Source of the DNA: an uncultured Kangiella sp. | GTDB lineage: Bacteria; Pseudomonadota; Gammaproteobacteria; Enterobacterales; Kangiellaceae | Assembly (NCBI GenBank): GCA_950096615.1 | Contig: CATNCP010000025.1 | Coordinates: 1-45,919 of the forward strand | Direction of reading: 5' to 3' | Length of the DNA: 45,919 bases | In this document: positions 34,437-44,794 of the stretch, one piece after another | How the letters are laid out: each line of letters begins with the position of its first letter | Position numbering within the stretch: position 1 is the first letter of the stretch | The notes under the pieces: model-generated | What the model was told of the DNA's origin: nothing | The model's input: the letters and a program-made list of their open reading frames with translations, nothing else | Databases searched by the model: none | Made by a program: the position numbers and the translations under genes

Positions 34437-35138
34437 TTATGCTTTAACTGTGCGTTGTTCGATGCGTTTCTCAAAGTTATTGCCTTTGATCACGCGCTGA
34501 ACGTAAATACCAGGAGTATGGATATAGTTAGGATCTAACTCGCCTGGCTCAACAATTTCTTCGACTTCAGCAACAGTGATTTTACCAGCTGTCGCCATCA
34601 TTGGGTTAAAGTTCATCGCTGTCTTGTTAAAGATTAAGTTACCCATAGTGTCGGCTTTCCATGCTTTAACTAAAGCAAAGTCAGCAGTTAACGAAGGCTC
34701 TAGAACATAATCACGACCATCAATATTGCGAGTCTCTTTGCCTTCGGCAACTTTAGTGCCGAAACCTGTCGCCGTGAAGAAAGCAGGGATACCAGCGCCG
34801 CCAGCTCGAATTTTTTCAGCCAAAGTACCTTGTGGCGTTAGAATCACTTCCATCTCGCCAGAAAGCAGCAGCTTTTCGAACAATTCGTTCTCGCCAACGT
34901 AAGAGCCGATCATAGTGCTGATTTGGCGTTTCTCTAACCATTTGCCTAAACCAAAACCGTCGACACCTGCGTTGTTTGAAATGGCAGTAAGGCCTTTATT
35001 GCCCATCTTGTAAACTTGATCGATCAAGCCTTCTGGAATCCCACAAAGGCCAAAACCGCCAATCATCACGGTCATATCATCTTTGAAACCTTCTAAGGCT
35101 TCTTCGTAACTATTTACGACTTTATTAAAACCTGACAT
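34437..35138 (-). CDS. scoA: 3-oxoacid CoA-transferase subunit A
   Basis: The alpha subunit partner of scoB. 233 residues. The block [17 protein letters not shown] (residues about 26-42) is the CoA-transferase family I signature; [16 protein letters not shown] and [16 protein letters not shown] are also typical. Gene order scoA-scoB with 11 bp between them gives a heterotetramer in known cases. It lies 59 bp after liuE, inside the same minus-strand operon. Confidence 0.93.
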   Translation of the reverse strand: MSGFNKVVNSYEEALEGFKDDMTVMIGGFGLCGIPEGLIDQVYKMGNKGLTAISNNAGVDGFGLGKWLEKRQISTMIGSYVGENELFEKLLLSGEMEVILTPQGTLAEKIRAGGAGIPAFFTATGFGTKVAEGKETRNIDGRDYVLEPSLTADFALVKAWKADTMGNLIFNKTAMNFNPMMATAGKITVAEVEEIVEPGELDPNYIHTPGIYVQRVIKGNNFEKRIEQRTVKA

Positions 35139-35197
35139 TTTAATTCCTCGTCATATTTTAAGAGTATTTTTTACCTGTTTACTGTTGCTGTTTGCAA

Positions 35198-36136
35198 CTA
35201 TCTTTTAGCCAAAACAGCATTCGCTACGCGCGATACAGGTTTACGTCCTAGTTGATCAGAAATATAAACGCCTGCATCAACTAGCTTATCTAAATCAATT
35301 CCTGTCTTAATACCAAGACCATTTAGCATGTAGACCACGTCCTCAGTCGCCACGTTGCCTGTAGCACCTGGTGCGTATGGGCATCCACCGAGACCAGCCA
35401 CGGAGCTGTCTATGGTTGAGACGCCAAGCTCTAAGCAAGCATATAGATTTGCTAGCGCTTGTCCATAGGTATCGTGGAAATGGCATGCTAATTTGTCCAC
35501 TGGTACAACCTTAGACACGGCTTCTATCATGGCCTTGGCTTTTGCTGGAGTACCGACACCGATAGTGTCGCCCAGCGATATTTCATAGCAGCCTAAGTCA
35601 TAAAGGTCTTTAGCGACTTTGGCGACTTGCTCTGGTGCAATCTCACCATCGAAAGGGCAGCCGAGTACACAGGACACATAGCCGCGAACTTTGATGCCGT
35701 TTTCTTTAGCCGCTTCCATCACTGGCTTAAAGCGCTCGATAGACTCAGCGATAGAGCAGTTGATGTTCTTTTGCGAAAAGCCTTCTGAAGCTGCGGCAAA
35801 TACTGCCACTTCCTCAGCATTACCCGCTAAAGCACCTTCGAAACCTTTAGTGTTGGGCGTCAACACAGGGAAAGTAACTTCTGGATGAGCTTCTTTCAAA
35901 GGTTTCAGAGCTTGCATCATCTCGTGGTGATCCGCCATCTGCGGCACCCACTTAGGAGAAACGAATGCTGTCGCTTCAATATCCTTCTCACCCGCGTCGA
36001 TTAAGCGCTTAATCAACTCAACTTTAACCTCGGTCGAGACAGGTTGCTTTTCATTTTGCAAACCATCACGAGGGCCCATTTCAACAATGCGCACCTCGTT
36101 TGGTAAATGTTCTATGTGGTCGTCTACTAGAACCAT
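35198..36136 (-). CDS. liuE: Hydroxymethylglutaryl-CoA lyase
   Basis: Splits HMG-CoA into acetyl-CoA and acetoacetate, the last step specific to leucine degradation. 312 residues. Family motifs: EMGPRDGLQNEK (metal and substrate site), the HFHDTYGQALAN metal histidines, and the signature GLGGCPYAPGATGN with the catalytic Cys; here GAT replaces the more common GAS. It lies 15 bp downstream of liuD in the operon. LeuA-type or homocitrate synthases share the TIM barrel but not the GGCPYA signature. Confidence 0.95.
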   Translation of the reverse strand: MVLVDDHIEHLPNEVRIVEMGPRDGLQNEKQPVSTEVKVELIKRLIDAGEKDIEATAFVSPKWVPQMADHHEMMQALKPLKEAHPEVTFPVLTPNTKGFEGALAGNAEEVAVFAAASEGFSQKNINCSIAESIERFKPVMEAAKENGIKVRGYVSCVLGCPFDGEIAPEQVAKVAKDLYDLGCYEISLGDTIGVGTPAKAKAMIEAVSKVVPVDKLACHFHDTYGQALANLYACLELGVSTIDSSVAGLGGCPYAPGATGNVATEDVVYMLNGLGIKTGIDLDKLVDAGVYISDQLGRKPVSRVANAVLAKR

Positions 36137-36151
36137 TAAGCTTCTCCAGTA

Positions 36152-38173
36152 TTAGTCTGTTGCATCAAGAATCAACAACTCAGCACCATCATTGACTAAA
36201 TCGCCAGCGTTGTATAAGACTTCCGCGACAGTTCCTGCTGTTGGTGCATTAATCGTATGCTCCATCTTCATTGCTTCGAGGATAATCAATGGCTGACCGG
36301 CTTCAACGCTGTCGCCTTCCGCGACTTTAACTTCGATAACCGTACCTGGCATTGGCGCTGTTAAGCTACCGCCAGCATCTTCAGAATCACCGTCCAGACC
36401 ACGCTCAACTTTTTCGAGCATCTGGTAGTTGCCGTTGACGAAAATATGCAAACTTTTACCATCGTCTACTACTCTCGCATTGAAACGCTTACCAGCAGCA
36501 TCTAAGCGTAGGTTATTGTCATTTAACTCGGCAGCGTGAATTTTGATTTCTTTAGATGGTAACTCTAATAAATAGAGGTGGTCATGGGTAACGTCGCGAT
36601 AATGTGTCGTCACAGAGACTTCATTAGGAATACTATCGACATAATCAATGTATTCAAACGCATGGTGGTTATCGGTATTTAATCGCCATCCGCTAACCGA
36701 GTTCCATGGTGAGTACGGATCAGCGCTGTTTGCTGCCGCTTCTTCTGCTGCTTGCTGACGTTGAACTAATTGATAAACTGTCGCTGCAACAAGCGCATCT
36801 TCGTCAGATGGCGCGTCTTCAAGAATTAACTCATCACGATAACGCTCGATAAAGTTAGTGTCTAAATCACAATCTTCGAATGCTTGGTTGTTAGCTAAAG
36901 CCGACAAAAACTCAACGTTAGTGGTTAAGCCGACTACTTGGTATTGCGCTAAGGCACCACGAAGGCGGGCGAGGGCAGCGTTACGATCATGATCCCATAC
37001 GATTAACTTAGCAATCATTGGATCATAGTGTACTGACACTGTGTCGCCTTGGCGTACGCCAGTATCGATACGAATGTGCTCGCTTTCTTCTGGAGTGCTT
37101 AAATGCAGTAATGAACCGGTTGCAGGCAAGAAGTCCTGACGTGGATCTTCAGCATAAATACGAACCTCAAAAGAATGTCCGTTAATGCTTAAGTCTTCCT
37201 GCTTTGCAGGCAGATTCTGACCTGAGGCTACTTTTAACTGCCACTCGACTAAATCTTGCCCTGTGACTTTTTCAGTAACAGGATGCTCTACCTGGAGACG
37301 CGTGTTCATCTCCATGAAGTAGAAAGAACCATCTTCGTCATACAAGAATTCAACCGTACCCGCGCCAACATAACCAATCGCTTGTGCCGCACGAATAGCC
37401 ACTTCGCCCATCTTCTGGCGGTTCTCTTCAGCCATGCCCGGAGCCGGTGCTTCTTCGATGACTTTTTGGTGACGACGTTGCACAGAGCAGTCGCGTTCAA
37501 AAAGGTGAACCGCATTGCCGTGTTTGTCGGCGAACACTTGAATCTCAACGTGGCGCGGTTTGGTGATGTACTTTTCAACCAGAACCTTGTCATCGCCAAA
37601 CGAAGCGGCAGACTCACGTTTACAGGACGCTAAGCTTGATTCAAATTCTTCGGCTTTCCAAACGATGCGCATCCCTTTACCACCGCCACCAGCTGTGGCT
37701 TTGATGATAACAGGGTAGCCAATTTCGTCAGCTTGTGATTTTAAGAAATCAGGCTCTTGGTTTTCGCCGTGATAACCTTTAACTAAAGGCACGCCTGCTT
37801 CGTCCATGATTTCTTTGGCCGCAGACTTTGAGCCCATGGCAATGATCGCGCCTTCAGGCGGTCCGATAAACTCAATGTCTGTATCAGCTAGTGCTTTCGC
37901 AAATCCAGCGTTCTCAGATAAGAAACCATAACCAGGGTGCACCGCTTGTGCGCCAGTTTGTTGCGCGGCTTTGATAATAAGCTCAGGCTTTAAGTAAGAA
38001 TCTTTTGCTGGAGCAGGGCCTAAATAAATCGCTTCGTCCGCCATCGCGACGTGACGAGCATTTTTATCCGCCTCAGAATAAACCGCGACGGTGCGGATGC
38101 CTAACTTTTGCGCGGTCTGAATCACACGACAGGCGATTTCACCACGGTTTGCAATTAATATTTTAGTAAACAT
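36152..38173 (-). CDS. liuD: Methylcrotonyl-CoA carboxylase, biotin-carrying alpha subunit
   Basis: The biotin carboxylase and carrier subunit of 3-methylcrotonyl-CoA carboxylase. 673 residues. Order: biotin carboxylase N-domain (FTKILIANRGEIACRVIQTA), ATP-grasp with KATAGGGGKGMRIV (about residues 159-172), EMNTRLQVEHPVTE, the C-domain, the BT linker domain, and the biotinyl domain with EAMKMEH (Lys about residue 641) near the C-terminus. Together with liuB it fixes CO2 on 3-methylcrotonyl-CoA. Propionyl-CoA carboxylase alpha subunits look alike; the neighbours liuA, liuB, liuC and liuE settle the assignment. Confidence 0.95.
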   Translation of the reverse strand: MFTKILIANRGEIACRVIQTAQKLGIRTVAVYSEADKNARHVAMADEAIYLGPAPAKDSYLKPELIIKAAQQTGAQAVHPGYGFLSENAGFAKALADTDIEFIGPPEGAIIAMGSKSAAKEIMDEAGVPLVKGYHGENQEPDFLKSQADEIGYPVIIKATAGGGGKGMRIVWKAEEFESSLASCKRESAASFGDDKVLVEKYITKPRHVEIQVFADKHGNAVHLFERDCSVQRRHQKVIEEAPAPGMAEENRQKMGEVAIRAAQAIGYVGAGTVEFLYDEDGSFYFMEMNTRLQVEHPVTEKVTGQDLVEWQLKVASGQNLPAKQEDLSINGHSFEVRIYAEDPRQDFLPATGSLLHLSTPEESEHIRIDTGVRQGDTVSVHYDPMIAKLIVWDHDRNAALARLRGALAQYQVVGLTTNVEFLSALANNQAFEDCDLDTNFIERYRDELILEDAPSDEDALVAATVYQLVQRQQAAEEAAANSADPYSPWNSVSGWRLNTDNHHAFEYIDYVDSIPNEVSVTTHYRDVTHDHLYLLELPSKEIKIHAAELNDNNLRLDAAGKRFNARVVDDGKSLHIFVNGNYQMLEKVERGLDGDSEDAGGSLTAPMPGTVIEVKVAEGDSVEAGQPLIILEAMKMEHTINAPTAGTVAEVLYNAGDLVNDGAELLILDATD

Positions 38174-38183
38174 AGATGCTTCC

Positions 38184-39047
38184 TTAACTGTCGCTCTGTT
38201 CGGATGTGGATTTGGTTTTATGTGAAGAACCCACTGACCAGTCAGCAGAGCGCTTCTCTAAAAATGCGTTCAGACCTTCTTTACCTTGTTCGCTGGCGCG
38301 AATGTCAGCGATACGTTTTGCAGTCTCGTCTAAAACGTCTTGATTGATGTCTTTACCCGCAACGGCTTTGATTAAGCTTTTAGCAGCACGAACCGCTTGC
38401 GGTCCGCTCGAAAGTAGTCCTGCAATCATCGCATTCGATTTTTCAACAAGCTCTTCTTCGGCCACCACTTCGTGAACTAAGCCAAAGGCTTGTGCTTGTG
38501 GTGCCTTGAAACGCTCAGCCGTTAAAAAATAGCGTTGAGCTTGGCGCTCGCCAATCGCTTTAACCACATAAGGACTGATTACTGCTGGAATTAGGCCAAG
38601 CTTCACTTCTGATAGACAGAAGCTGGCGCGCTCAGAGGCCATGACGATGTCGCAACAAGCGACTAAACCGACGCCGCCACCAAACGCTGCACCCTGAACG
38701 ACAGCTACCGTCGGTTTGCTCAAGTTATAAATGGTGTGCATTAATTCAGCTAAGCCTTGGGAGTCTTTGTAGTTCTCGTCCCAAGTATAGTCTGCCATGC
38801 GGCGCATCCAGTTTAAGTCAGCGCCAGCGGAAAAACTTTTGCCTTCGGCTTCTAACACCACAACTTCAACGCTTGGATTCGCATCCATACGGCGGAAAGC
38901 CTGAGTTAAGTCGGCAATCAACTGATCATCAAAAGCGTTGTGAATCTCGCCACGAGTCATGGTGATACGCCCAACGCCACGGCCTTCGGAGCCGATGTCT
39001 TTGGTATCAATAGTAATGTTAAGTGCTTCAGTCATATCGTTACTCAT
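38184..39047 (-). CDS. liuC: Methylglutaconyl-CoA hydratase
   Basis: A crotonase-fold hydratase that adds water to 3-methylglutaconyl-CoA to give HMG-CoA. 287 residues, slightly longer than usual because of a Ser/Lys-rich C-terminal tail (about residues 270-287). Oxyanion-hole blocks are FSAGADLNWMRRM and GAAFGGGVGLVACCDIV; the glutamate in FCLSEVKLGLIPAVISPYV is typical of the LiuC/AUH group. It lies 10 bp after the liuD start side and 15 bp from liuB in the same operon. Confidence 0.93.
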   Translation of the reverse strand: MSNDMTEALNITIDTKDIGSEGRGVGRITMTRGEIHNAFDDQLIADLTQAFRRMDANPSVEVVVLEAEGKSFSAGADLNWMRRMADYTWDENYKDSQGLAELMHTIYNLSKPTVAVVQGAAFGGGVGLVACCDIVMASERASFCLSEVKLGLIPAVISPYVVKAIGERQAQRYFLTAERFKAPQAQAFGLVHEVVAEEELVEKSNAMIAGLLSSGPQAVRAAKSLIKAVAGKDINQDVLDETAKRIADIRASEQGKEGLNAFLEKRSADWSVGSSHKTKSTSEQSDS

Positions 39048-39062
39048 ATCCAGTGATTCACC

Positions 39063-40673
39063 TTACATTCTAAAGACGCCGAATTTAGTCTCTTCAGCTT
39101 CTTTATTCATTGCAACTGAAAGGCCTAAACCTAATACCATGCGCGTATCGGCTGGATCGATGATGCCATCGTCCCACAAGCGTGCGCTTGAGTAATAAGG
39201 ATGACCTTGCTTTTCGTACTGATCTTCAATGGGCTTCTTGAACGCTTTTTCTTCGTCTTCTGACCACATCTCTTCGCCACGACGTTCAAAGTTGTCGCGC
39301 TTAATTTGTGCCAAAACGTTAGCTGCTTGTTCGCCACCCATCACAGAAATACGTGAGTTTGGCCACATCCACAAGAATTTAGGGCTGTAAGCGCGACCAC
39401 ACATACCGTAGTTACCGGCGCCGAAACTTCCGCCCACGATAACTGTGAACTTAGGTACTTTGGCACAAGCAACAGCCGTCACCATTTTCGCACCATGCTT
39501 GGCGATACCTTCGTTTTCATACTTACGACCGACCATGAAGCCAGTAATGTTTTGTAAGAAAACCAGTGGAATACCACGTTGCGAGCATAACTCAATAAAG
39601 TGTGCGCCTTTTTGCGCCGACTCTGAGAATAAAATACCGTTGTTGGCAACGATTCCGACGGGGTAGCCGTGAATACGTGCAAAGCCACAAATTAGAGTTG
39701 TGCCGTACATGGCTTTAAACTCATCAAGCTCTGAGCCATCAACAACGCGAGCGATGATTTCACGAATATCGAAAGGCTTACGCGGATCTTTGTTGATCAC
39801 GCCGTAAAGTTCTTCAGCAGGGTACAAAGGCTCGACAGGTTTTTTTACCGTAACGAAAGGTTCTTTCTTACGATTTAAATTGGTGACGACTTGGCGTGCT
39901 AATTTCAGAGCATGCTCATCATTCAAAGCATAATGATCGGTAACGCCAGAGTTTTTACAGTGAACGTCTGCGCCACCTAAATCTTCGCTCGATACCACTT
40001 CGCCCGTCGCTGCTTTAACCAGAGGAGGGCCGCCCAAGAAAATGGTGCCTTGTTCTTTAACGATGATAGATTCATCAGCCATGGCAGGAACGTAAGCGCC
40101 GCCAGCCGTACAAGAACCCATTACTACTGCGATTTGTGGGATGCCTTTGGCTGACATATTCGCTTGGTTGTAGAAGATACGACCGAAGTGATCTTTGTCT
40201 GGGAATACTTCGTCTTGCTGTGGTAAGTTTGCGCCGCCTGAGTCTACTAAGTAGATACAAGGCAGGTTGTTTTCTTCGGCGATTTCTTGTGCTCGCAAAT
40301 GTTTTTTAATCGTTTCAGGGAAATAAGTACCGCCTTTAACGGTGGCATCATTCGCCACGATCATGCACTCAACGCCAGACACGCGGCCAATACCAGCGAT
40401 TAAGCCTGCTGCTGGAACCTTGTTGTCGTACATGTCCCATGCTGCCATTTGTGAGATTTCTAACAAAGGCGAACCGACGTCTAATAATTTTCGGACACGA
40501 TCACGAGGTAATAGTTTGCCACGCGAAAGGTGCTTTTCTTGATACTTAGGGCCACCACCTTGAGTGATGTACTCCATCTTGTCGCGCAAGTCATCGACTA
40601 AAGCGCTCATGGCTTCAGAGTTTTCGATAAATGATGCGCTACGCGAATTAATCGAAGATTTAATTACTGGCAT
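39063..40673 (-). CDS. liuB: Methylcrotonyl-CoA carboxylase, beta (carboxyltransferase) subunit
   Basis: Transfers the carboxyl group from biotin to 3-methylcrotonyl-CoA. 536 residues, the usual size. The two crotonase-like halves are visible: the first with [24 protein letters not shown] and [16 protein letters not shown], the second with [15 protein letters not shown] and [18 protein letters not shown], then [19 protein letters not shown]. These blocks distinguish MCC from propionyl-CoA carboxylase beta subunits. It lies between the second acyl-CoA dehydrogenase gene and liuC. Confidence 0.96.
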   Translation of the reverse strand: MPVIKSSINSRSASFIENSEAMSALVDDLRDKMEYITQGGGPKYQEKHLSRGKLLPRDRVRKLLDVGSPLLEISQMAAWDMYDNKVPAAGLIAGIGRVSGVECMIVANDATVKGGTYFPETIKKHLRAQEIAEENNLPCIYLVDSGGANLPQQDEVFPDKDHFGRIFYNQANMSAKGIPQIAVVMGSCTAGGAYVPAMADESIIVKEQGTIFLGGPPLVKAATGEVVSSEDLGGADVHCKNSGVTDHYALNDEHALKLARQVVTNLNRKKEPFVTVKKPVEPLYPAEELYGVINKDPRKPFDIREIIARVVDGSELDEFKAMYGTTLICGFARIHGYPVGIVANNGILFSESAQKGAHFIELCSQRGIPLVFLQNITGFMVGRKYENEGIAKHGAKMVTAVACAKVPKFTVIVGGSFGAGNYGMCGRAYSPKFLWMWPNSRISVMGGEQAANVLAQIKRDNFERRGEEMWSEDEEKAFKKPIEDQYEKQGHPYYSSARLWDDGIIDPADTRMVLGLGLSVAMNKEAEETKFGVFRM

Positions 40674-40689
40674 ATTGAATCCTTAGCTT

Positions 40690-41826
40690 TTAATCGGAGC
40701 TAATTGCACGCGCGATGACCATTTTCTGAACTTCGCTCGTACCTTCATAAATTTGTGCAATGCGAACGTCACGATAAATGCGTTCAACAGGGTAGTCCTT
40801 AAGATAGCCGTAACCACCTAATACTTGTATTGCTTCGGAGCAGACTTTTTCCGCGACTTCTGAAGCGAAAAGCTTCGCCATACAAGCTTCTTTCAAACAA
40901 GGTTTTTCAGCGTCACGAAGTTGTGCGGCGTTGAGAACCATATTACGCGCTGCTTCAACTTGGGTTGCCATTTCGGCCAGTTTGAACTGGACTGCCTGAT
41001 GTTTAAAAATAGGTTTACCAAAAGAGGTTCTGTCTTTGGAATACTCAAGCGCGTATTCATAAGCGGCACGAGCCATGCCAACCGCTTGCGCTGCGATACC
41101 AATACGACCACCTTCAAGGCCAGAAAGCGCGATTTTATAGCCTTCGCCTTCTTTACCCAGTAAGTTTTTGGCTGGAATTTTGCAATCTTCAAACACAATT
41201 TGCGCCGTGTCAGAAGCGTTCTGGCCCATTTTGTCTTCAATATTGGCGACAATGTACCCGGGCGTATCGGTCGGCACGATAAAGGCACTAATGCCTTTTT
41301 TACCTGCGCTTGGATCGGTTACTGCGAAAACGATAGCAATCTGACCATTTTTGCCCGACGTAATAAATTGCTTAACGCCGTTAAGAATATAATGGTCATC
41401 TTGTTTGACGGCTTTGGTTTTCAGATCGGCAGCATCAGAACCTGCGTGTGGCTCGGTTAAACAAAAAGCACCAAGAGCTTCACCGGAAGCCATCGGCTTT
41501 AAAAACTTTTCTTTTTGCTCATCGTTACCGAAGTTCAAAATAGGCATACAGCCTACAGAGTTAGTCACCGAAATAACCGTTGAACAGGCACCGTCGCCAG
41601 CAGCGATTTCTTCTAAAACCAATGCTGCTGCAGTGTAACCAATTTCGCTGCCACCCCATTGTTCAGGGACTAACATGCCGTAAAAACCTAGCTCACCAAG
41701 GCCTTGTAAGGCTTCAGCAGGAAAGGTTTTGTTCTTGTCCCACTCTTCAGAGAAGGGAGCTATTCGTTCTTGAACATAGCCACGAGCCATGTCCTGAATC
41801 ATTGTTTGTTCTTCTGTCAGAATCAT
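40690..41826 (-). CDS. Acyl-CoA dehydrogenase (short/branched-chain type)
   Basis: An FAD flavoenzyme of 378 residues. The family blocks [51 protein letters not shown] and [20 protein letters not shown] are clear. The catalytic base is probably the Glu of [11 protein letters not shown] (near residue 364), the position used by short-chain and 2-methyl-branched-chain enzymes. It is therefore different from isovaleryl-CoA dehydrogenase (liuA in this operon), whose base lies elsewhere. In the operon it could handle 2-methylbutyryl-CoA, isobutyryl-CoA or butyryl-CoA. A 158-bp gap with a palindrome separates it from the thiolase gene upstream. Confidence 0.92.
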   Translation of the reverse strand: MILTEEQTMIQDMARGYVQERIAPFSEEWDKNKTFPAEALQGLGELGFYGMLVPEQWGGSEIGYTAAALVLEEIAAGDGACSTVISVTNSVGCMPILNFGNDEQKEKFLKPMASGEALGAFCLTEPHAGSDAADLKTKAVKQDDHYILNGVKQFITSGKNGQIAIVFAVTDPSAGKKGISAFIVPTDTPGYIVANIEDKMGQNASDTAQIVFEDCKIPAKNLLGKEGEGYKIALSGLEGGRIGIAAQAVGMARAAYEYALEYSKDRTSFGKPIFKHQAVQFKLAEMATQVEAARNMVLNAAQLRDAEKPCLKEACMAKLFASEVAEKVCSEAIQVLGGYGYLKDYPVERIYRDVRIAQIYEGTSEVQKMVIARAISSD

Positions 41827-41897
41827 AAATCCATCTCAATTTGGAAATATTATTTACTGCAAGTCATAAAATGAGAGTTTTTATTCAAGAGCGAGGC

Positions 41898-41957
41898 AGT
41901 TACGCGCGCAAAACCCTGAGTGCACTCTTGGGCATGATGATGTTTGAGCACGTAACT
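41898..41957. repeat. Palindrome between thiolase and acyl-CoA dehydrogenase genes
   Basis: Outer arms AGTTACG (41898-41904) and CGTAACT (41951-41957) are perfect; the pairing extends imperfectly over about 17 bp (GCGCAAAAC with GTTTGAGC). In the middle lies the perfect 10-bp palindrome GAGTGCACTC. It fills the only large gap inside the liu operon and has no T-run. Confidence 0.5.
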
Positions 41958-41984
41958 AACAAAGCTATTGGATAAAAAATCCAT

Positions 41985-43166
41985 TTAGATTAGTTCAACT
42001 GCTAAAGCTGTCGCTTCACCACCACCAATACACAGTGACGCAACACCTTTAGACTTACCATATTTACGCAACGCTTCTAACAAAGTAACAACGATACGCG
42101 TACCAGAACAACCGATAGGGTGGCCTAGTGCACATGCACCGCCGTGAACGTTGACTTTAGCGTGATCTAAATCCAGCTCTTTCATTGCTGCCATGGTGAC
42201 GACGGCAAACGCTTCGTTAATTTCAAATAAATCAACGTCGTCTTTCGTCCAACCAGTTTTCTCTAGCACTTTTTCAATAGCGCCTACGGGAGCGATAGTG
42301 AACTCTGCTGGGGTACGTGCGTTGGTAGTGTGTGCATGAATTTTTGCTAATGGTTTAAGGCCACGCTTTTCCGCTTCTGATTGACGCATCATTACTACAG
42401 CCGCCGCACCATCTGAAATAGAGCTAGCGTTTGCCGCTGTTACTGTGCCGTCTTTTTTGAAAGCTGGACGTAGCGCAGGAATTTTGTCTGGACGCGCTTT
42501 TAAAGGCTGTTCGTCGGTATCAACTTCAACATCGCCTTTACGAGATTTAACGGTTACCGGCGTGATTTCATTTTTGAAAGAACCTTCTTCAATGGCCTTG
42601 TTAGCACGCGCCAACGATTCAATAGCAAAGTTGTCTTGGTCTTCACGAGTAAAACCGTACTTCTCAACCGTTTGTTCAGCGTAAACACCCATAGCTTGGC
42701 CTTCGTAGGCATCTTCCAAGCCATCAAACGCCATGTGATCAAGGGTTTTACCATGACCAAAGCGCTGTCCTGTTCTGCCTGTTGGTAATAAGTATGGTGC
42801 TAAGCTCATGCTTTCCATACCACCAGCAACCATTACCTCATTGGTGCCAGCAACTAGCAAGTCGTGTGCTAGCATGATGGTTTTCATGCCTGAGCCACAG
42901 ACCTTATTCACTGTTGTGGCACCCGTTGTCTTAGGAATGCCTGCGCCTAAAGTTGCTTGACGAGCCGGTGCTTGACCTACGCCAGCAGGTAAAACACAAC
43001 CCATGATAACCTCTTGAATATCTTCAGGTTTTAGCGTTGCGCGCTCTACGGCTGCTGCGATGGCGTTTGCGCCTAGTTCTGTTGACTTAACAGTTGAAAG
43101 AGAGCCGCCAAAGCCACCCATAGGCGTTCTAGCTGCGCTGACAATTACGATAGGATCCTGAGACAT
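41985..43166 (-). CDS. Acetyl-CoA C-acetyltransferase (thiolase)
   Basis: A biosynthetic/degradative thiolase of 393 residues that interconverts two acetyl-CoA and acetoacetyl-CoA. Active-site cysteine in NKVCGSGMKTIM (near residue 88), NEAFAVVTM, the His in GGACALGHPIGCSGTR (near 348) and the second Cys in SLCIGGGEATA (near 378) are all present. In this operon it would cleave acetoacetyl-CoA made by ScoAB. Length and sequence fit the AtoB/PhbA group, not the long-chain FadA group. Confidence 0.95.
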   Translation of the reverse strand: MSQDPIVIVSAARTPMGGFGGSLSTVKSTELGANAIAAAVERATLKPEDIQEVIMGCVLPAGVGQAPARQATLGAGIPKTTGATTVNKVCGSGMKTIMLAHDLLVAGTNEVMVAGGMESMSLAPYLLPTGRTGQRFGHGKTLDHMAFDGLEDAYEGQAMGVYAEQTVEKYGFTREDQDNFAIESLARANKAIEEGSFKNEITPVTVKSRKGDVEVDTDEQPLKARPDKIPALRPAFKKDGTVTAANASSISDGAAAVVMMRQSEAEKRGLKPLAKIHAHTTNARTPAEFTIAPVGAIEKVLEKTGWTKDDVDLFEINEAFAVVTMAAMKELDLDHAKVNVHGGACALGHPIGCSGTRIVVTLLEALRKYGKSKGVASLCIGGGEATALAVELI

Positions 43167-43178
43167 ATAATAACCACC

Positions 43179-43568
43179 TTAAATTTTATTGCTGTGAAGC
43201 GAGTAGGGCAGAGCCATAAATACTCGCTCCGATAAGACATATGATGAAAACACCTTCGAAGCTATTGGCTTCATAGAAAAAAGCCTGACTTGAAGGTAGG
43301 CACGGATAAAGAACATCATCGTTATAAAAACAAGAATGAAGTTACCGAGCCTTGTATTAAGTAGTTCAGTTTGAAAAAAGAATGATAGCACTGCAAAAAA
43401 GGCGAAAATCAACATTAATACAATGTTCATCGCTTGTACTGCGCCTTGATTCACTGGATGCAGTTTTGCTAGCTGTCGTTTCCAGTCAAACAAACGCCAA
43501 AACAGTCCATGAAAGACTGTTAAGGCGAGTAGCAGGATAGCGCCTGCTATTAATAGTGCGTTACTCAT
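43179..43568 (-). CDS. Small membrane protein of unknown function in the liu operon
   Basis: A 129-residue protein that I cannot assign. It has four hydrophobic segments (about residues 3-24, 45-66, 76-93 and a weaker one near 105-120), a basic loop after the first (FDWKRQLAKLHPVNQG) and a basic stretch RLFSMKPIASKVF. No metal or catalytic motif is visible. It lies 32 bp after liuA and 12 bp before the thiolase, so it is surely co-transcribed with leucine catabolism genes. No clear ribosome-binding site precedes its ATG. A role in membrane transport or electron transfer to the quinone pool is conceivable but not shown. Confidence 0.75.
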   Translation of the reverse strand: MSNALLIAGAILLLALTVFHGLFWRLFDWKRQLAKLHPVNQGAVQAMNIVLMLIFAFFAVLSFFFQTELLNTRLGNFILVFITMMFFIRAYLQVRLFSMKPIASKVFSSYVLSERVFMALPYSLHSNKI

Positions 43569-43600
43569 CTAGTTTCGTTGTGTACTCTTTAACTTGTTGC

Positions 43601-44761
43601 TTAAGCTGTTTCGTTGAATAGCTCGCGCCCAATCAACATGCGACGAATCTCACTAGTACCAGCGCCGATTTCATACAATTTAGCGTCACGAAGTAGGCGA
43701 CCTGTTGGGTACTCGTTGATGTAACCGTTACCACCTAGAATCTGAATCGCGTCTAACGCTAACTTTGTTGCGTTCTCAGCAGCGAATAAAATAGCCGCCG
43801 CAGCGTCTTTACGAGTCGTTTCGCCACGGTCACAGGCTTTAACTACTGAGTATACGTAAGCGCGGCTTGCGTTCATGGTCGTGTACATATCAGCGACTTT
43901 GCCTTGAATAAGCTGGAAGCTGCCGATGGCTTTACCGAACTGCTTACGCTCGTGTACATAAGGAACCACAACGTCCATACAAGCGCGCATGATGCCTAGT
44001 GGGCCTGCAGAAAGAACGGCGCGTTCATAATCCAAGCCACTCATCAAGATTTTAACACCTTGGTTAACTTCGCCCATGACGTTTTCGACAGGTACTTCAC
44101 AATCTTCAAATACTAATTCACACGTATTCGAACCGCGCATACCCAATTTGTCGAGTTTTTGCGCCGTACGGAAGCCTTTCATGCCTTTTTCGATGATGAA
44201 AGCTGTAATACCTTTAGAGTGCGCTTCCATATCCGTTTTGGCGTAAACCACTAATACATCAGCTTCTGGACCGTTAGTGATCCACATTTTATTACCGTTT
44301 AGAACGTAATGATCGCCTTTAAGTTCAGCTTTAAGCTTCATGCCCACCACATCAGAACCAGCGCCTGGCTCAGACATCGCCAAAGCACCGACGTGATCGC
44401 CAGAACATAGCTTTGGTAGGTATTTTTGCTTTTGTTCTTCATTACCGTTACGGCGAATCTGGTTAACGCAAAGGTTTGAGTGTGCGCCATAGCTCAGGCC
44501 GATTGAAGCACTGGCGCGGCTGATTTCTTCCATCGCCACCACGTGTTCAAGGTAACCCATGCCAGAGCCACCGTACTCTTCTTCAACAGTGATACCTAGA
44601 AGACCTAAGTCACCTAACTTTTTCCACATCTCATGGGGGAAAAGGTTGTCCTCATCCGTCTTTTCTGCGATTGGAGCAATTTCTTTCTGTGCAAAGTTGC
44701 TGACCATGTCGCGGATCATGTCAGCAGTTTCGCCTAAGTCGAAGTTAAGTGATGGATACAT
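43601..44761 (-). CDS. liuA: Isovaleryl-CoA dehydrogenase
   Basis: Oxidises isovaleryl-CoA to 3-methylcrotonyl-CoA, the first CoA-level step special to leucine. 386 residues. It starts [20 protein letters not shown], as in bacterial LiuA. The catalytic Glu sits in [18 protein letters not shown] (near residue 243), the position that marks isovaleryl-CoA dehydrogenase, whereas [15 protein letters not shown] at the C-terminus lacks Glu at the short-chain-enzyme position. [17 protein letters not shown] and [19 protein letters not shown] are family blocks. Electrons pass to ETF. It is the second gene of the operon, after liuR. Confidence 0.96.
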   Translation of the reverse strand: MYPSLNFDLGETADMIRDMVSNFAQKEIAPIAEKTDEDNLFPHEMWKKLGDLGLLGITVEEEYGGSGMGYLEHVVAMEEISRASASIGLSYGAHSNLCVNQIRRNGNEEQKQKYLPKLCSGDHVGALAMSEPGAGSDVVGMKLKAELKGDHYVLNGNKMWITNGPEADVLVVYAKTDMEAHSKGITAFIIEKGMKGFRTAQKLDKLGMRGSNTCELVFEDCEVPVENVMGEVNQGVKILMSGLDYERAVLSAGPLGIMRACMDVVVPYVHERKQFGKAIGSFQLIQGKVADMYTTMNASRAYVYSVVKACDRGETTRKDAAAAILFAAENATKLALDAIQILGGNGYINEYPTGRLLRDAKLYEIGAGTSEIRRMLIGRELFNETA

Positions 44762-44794
44762 GTTATGTCCTCTACTAAATCTTGATAATGTTGA

